Positions 61,440 to 64,000 of a DNA stretch of 64,000 bases are shown piece by piece. Source of the DNA: Anoplolepis gracilipes (Eukaryota > Arthropoda > Insecta > Hymenoptera > Formicidae). Below the pieces are notes generated by a model, which did no database searches, was not told where the DNA came from, and saw only the letters and a list, made by a program, of their open reading frames with translations. The stretch lies in the NCBI RefSeq assembly GCF_047496725.1, contig NC_132976.1, positions 5,416,501 to 5,480,500 of the forward strand, given 5' to 3'. Each line of letters opens with the position of its first letter. Position 1 is the stretch's first letter. Both the position numbers and the translations under genes were made by a program.

Positions 61440-63045
61440 GCACATGCCTCGCGTATAATAACCGAAAATTGAATTTGGTCTTTTTAGTTCGATGCGACAT
61501 GACCGCTGCGTTTTCGCGTCCGCTGCTCGTACAATAAAAATAACTCGAGCGCCCGATGATGTATCCGTAGCGATTGATCTCGGTCACGAGATTAGCGTCG
61601 AAGCGCGGTATTCGGCCAACGTTGCGCGCATCGATAACGATCATCGGTATAAATCAACGAAATGCGCAGCATCAACCGTGGTTAATGCAACCAAATGGAC
61701 AAGGCATTCTACCGAAGGTGCGCAGGGTGTTATGAAAAGTATTCCCATAACTTTACTGTATATAAAAGAAATTAGATTTAAACATGCAGTTGCTTTATAC
61801 AGGTAATGAAGAAACTTGGGTAGCGCGCGTAGACATTTTTAAATAGGAAAAATTATTTCTATTTAAAAATTCGTACATTACTCGCGTGATTATGAAAATG
61901 ATAAAGATAGTAACGTAAAAAAAAGAGAATATTAATAACCATGATAAATACGAACAAACGTACGAAACAAAAACATGTTAATCCGTCGGCGCCATATCGC
62001 GCGGATGAAAGTCGTCGGCACTCTTTAGAGTGAAATACACTCCGGTGCAGTGGTTGGCGTACTAACGAATACATGGTTCGCGTCATCGCGGTATGAATTG
62101 TTATCGTTGTGCGCGAGCGGCGCGAAGATAAATCGTTAATACGTCGGGTACGTGGTTTGCGTCGGAAAGTGAAGCGTGGAACGCGAATCATTGGCCCAGA
62201 TACGCTTGTTTTCGTGGGGGATGAGGGAGAGCGAAGCCGGGTTCGATCGGAGAGATCGAAGCCAGCAGCGGCATCGAGTTATCGAGCTTCGGTCGCGCCA
62301 ACCGAGAGATGCCCCGTATAATTTTTTTCATTCTTTTTCTCGCATCCTCGCTAGGTTCTTTTTTTCAACCAGTCGCAGGATGCGCGAGCGCCATAAATTT
62401 CCACGTTCCGGCACGAGTCGAGAAATCTACTTGATTAAACGTGAAAAATAAACAAGCAAGAAGCGCGAGCATATCTTCGCGGCGCTTTCTGTATGCGTGG
62501 TCAAATAGCGACACCTTTGCCAAACTCTCATCAGATACCGCGTTTTTTGCCAAAATTTTTTCTTTTTTTTTTCGCTTGATGTATCAGCAGATATATTTTG
62601 CGATTTTACTTTACTCGTGACTCTAATCTCCAAAAAGTTCAGTATTTGCCGTAAATTTGAATATGAAATTGAACGGAATTTGAAAGAAATATGTATGAAG
62701 AATTATACGATAACGATAAGAATTATACGCAGTAAGAGCACATCTGTATACATTTATGCACGAGATACCACAGTCTTGAATATGTCATCGTATGATGTTA
62801 TTATTAATTTAATTATAATAATAGACATGATAGAGTGAAAGTTAAAATCAGAAGGTTGATCTAAAAACTAATATGTTGTTCAAATTCGCGTCGTATACAA
62901 TTATTCCTAATAAAAAGCGTTTAATATTATTATCTACCATTTTCTGCTTTCTCAGTTTTATTTCTTCCTTCCGTTCCGATAACAGATTCCTATACAATTG
63001 AAAATTAAGGCAGGTATAGGATGAAAAAAAATTTGCATAATTTCA
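61440..63045. other. Mixed sequence, no gene supported
   Basis: A 104-codon plus frame (61492-61806) overlaps a possible GT donor (ACAG|GTAATG at 61800). Frames of 60-110 codons overlap on both strands at 61859-62630. None has a domain. AT-rich from 62600. Confidence 0.45.
63031..63041 (-). promoter_or_regulatory. POU-type octamer 11-mer, copy 4
   Basis: ATTTGCATAAT, the exact reverse complement of ATTATGCAAAT found at 7996, 18570 and 31566. Confidence 0.35.
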
Positions 63046-63049
63046 GAGC

Positions 63050-63640
63050 TGCGTATATAACGTGAACATACGCTCGCGCTCTTAACGCGAGTTAAGGGAA
63101 CGAACGGTGTCAATTGCGGTCTGGCACGAACATATATATATATATCGCGTACGTGCGACGAAACCCCCGTCGAGCCGGTATTCTTAAATTACAGCGACGT
63201 AACAGACCCGATATGAGAGAGACGCCTCCGCGCAAAACTTGCCGGCTGCGTCCGGTAATTTCATCGGGCGGCTTAAAAGTTTTACGACCCGCCCTCTCTG
63301 TCCAGCGTGTATATATATATATATAATCTAAAACGTCGCGGAAAAGAGCAAGTCGAGGTCAAGCTTGAAGTTTCGACCTCGTTGCTACAGTGACATTTTC
63401 ATGTCGGGTAATTCGGTCACTCCCACACGCGAAATGCGCATATATACGCGAGCGAGTATAACGGGGGTGCGCTCGAAGGGCAATTTGACCCGAATGAAAT
63501 ATTCTTCTTATATTTCACTCCTCGCATACGTCTGCGGTACGTAAATCCAGAGAGTCTCGAAAGAGGAAGCGCTGAAAGGACCAGCACGTTAAGATGAGAA
63601 GGGCATGCGCTTTGCAATTCGATCACGCGTGTGTTTCATC
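63050..63640. other. CpG-rich sequence with short TA runs
   Basis: TA runs at about 63131-63144 and 63308-63325 lie in otherwise CpG-rich DNA, giving TATA-like sites. No open frame over 70 codons is present. Confidence 0.45.
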
Positions 63641-63644
63641 GCGG

Positions 63645-63645
<1 letters not shown>

Positions 63646-63726
<81 letters not shown>
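63646..63726. repeat. (CGT)27 trinucleotide repeat
   Basis: Twenty-seven uninterrupted CGT units. It can be read as poly-Ser, poly-Val or poly-Arg in different frames, none with supporting gene structure. This is the second long pure CGT array in the window (the other is at 36969-37016). Confidence 0.98.
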
Positions 63727-63880
63727 TTCTCATTCACGGACCGATCGACGACAGATCGTCTTCCGCGCCGCGAAGCGGAAACTGAAACGCGCCGCCGGCG
63801 GCGGAGGAAAGATGGTGTGGACATGAGGAACAGCACAAGCCGCGTTAGAGAGAGAGTCGAGCCTCTTGCCTCTGTCGTCT

Positions 63881-63920
63881 GTATATATATCGCAACGGCA
63901 GGCAAGTCCGGGTGCAGTGT
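63881..63920 (+). promoter_or_regulatory. Weak TATA plus initiator-like arrangement
   Basis: GTATATATAT at 63881-63890 lies about 30 bases upstream of GCAGTGT (CAGT at 63915-63918), similar to the TATA-to-initiator spacing of arthropod core promoters. The upstream block is CpG-rich. TA runs are common here, so the match may be chance. Confidence 0.2.
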
Positions 63921-64000
63921 AATTGTATTGATCCGCGACGGACATCCATCCGCGCGACATCGTGCTTGTGAACACGCGTTTACAGGACATATAACAGATG

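Noticed and set aside
61492..61806. 104-codon plus-strand frame near a TTTTTAG acceptor-like site and an ACAG|GTAATG donor-like site
   Set aside because: Translation is not recognised and the frame closes just after the donor; signals are individually common in AT-rich DNA.
62238..62262. GGTTCGATC with a local inverted repeat, tRNA-like at first sight
   Set aside because: The B-box consensus fails at its last position and no acceptor or D-arm pairing exists.

Overview
The window looks like insect nuclear DNA, most likely from a hymenopteran such as an ant. This is inferred from composition and repeat style, not from a recognised gene. CpG-rich blocks with many CGCG and TCGA steps alternate every 0.5-3 kb with strongly AT-rich blocks. 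Long uninterrupted GA/CT, CA, TA, CGT and AGAGG arrays are frequent, and there are seven A or T runs of 23-31 bases. All open reading frames are short, overlap on both strands, and show no recognisable domain or catalytic motif. I find no protein-coding gene, tRNA, rRNA, known microRNA, CRISPR array or bacterial-type operon that I can support. The window reads as a gene desert or a very large intron.

Layout. 1-3.2 kb: CpG-rich sequence around an AT-rich interval with a near-perfect palindromic element (1142-1292) and a possible old DNA transposon (2250-2703). 3.2-6.1 kb: AT-rich, ending in a sequence that resembles a hAT transposon end. 6.1-10.5 kb: CpG-rich, with two ancient local duplications (7322/8309 and 9507/9732), an 18-bp palindrome centred on an E-box, and a long CT array. 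10.5-14.8 kb: AT-rich. 14.8-26.5 kb: mixed sequence, dense in microsatellites. 26.5-30.6 kb: AT-rich, ending in the best-defined mobile element, a 325-bp element with perfect 12-bp terminal inverted repeats and a 5-bp target duplication (30271-30595). 30.6-45.9 kb: alternating CpG-rich and AT-rich blocks, with an 81-bp GA array, a CGT array and GC-rich hairpins. 45.9-58.3 kb: AT-rich sequence with a cloverleaf-like nested hairpin (46394-46454), CA and AGAGG arrays, and a CpG-rich block carrying the longest open frame. 58.3-64 kb: a homeobox-motif-rich stretch, TA arrays, and a final CpG-rich block with a 27-unit CGT array and a TATA-like site near the right edge.

What may be functional is regulatory or structural. 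Four exact copies of the 11-mer ATTATGCAAAT (a POU-type octamer with a fixed flank) occur at 7996, 18570, 31566 and 63031, far more than base composition predicts. Several perfect inverted repeats and short diverged sequence pairs are also present. I did not find a convincing undescribed gene system. The strongest candidates for follow-up are the octamer 11-mers, the 325-bp element, the palindromic element, the nested hairpin, and the two cryptic local duplications.
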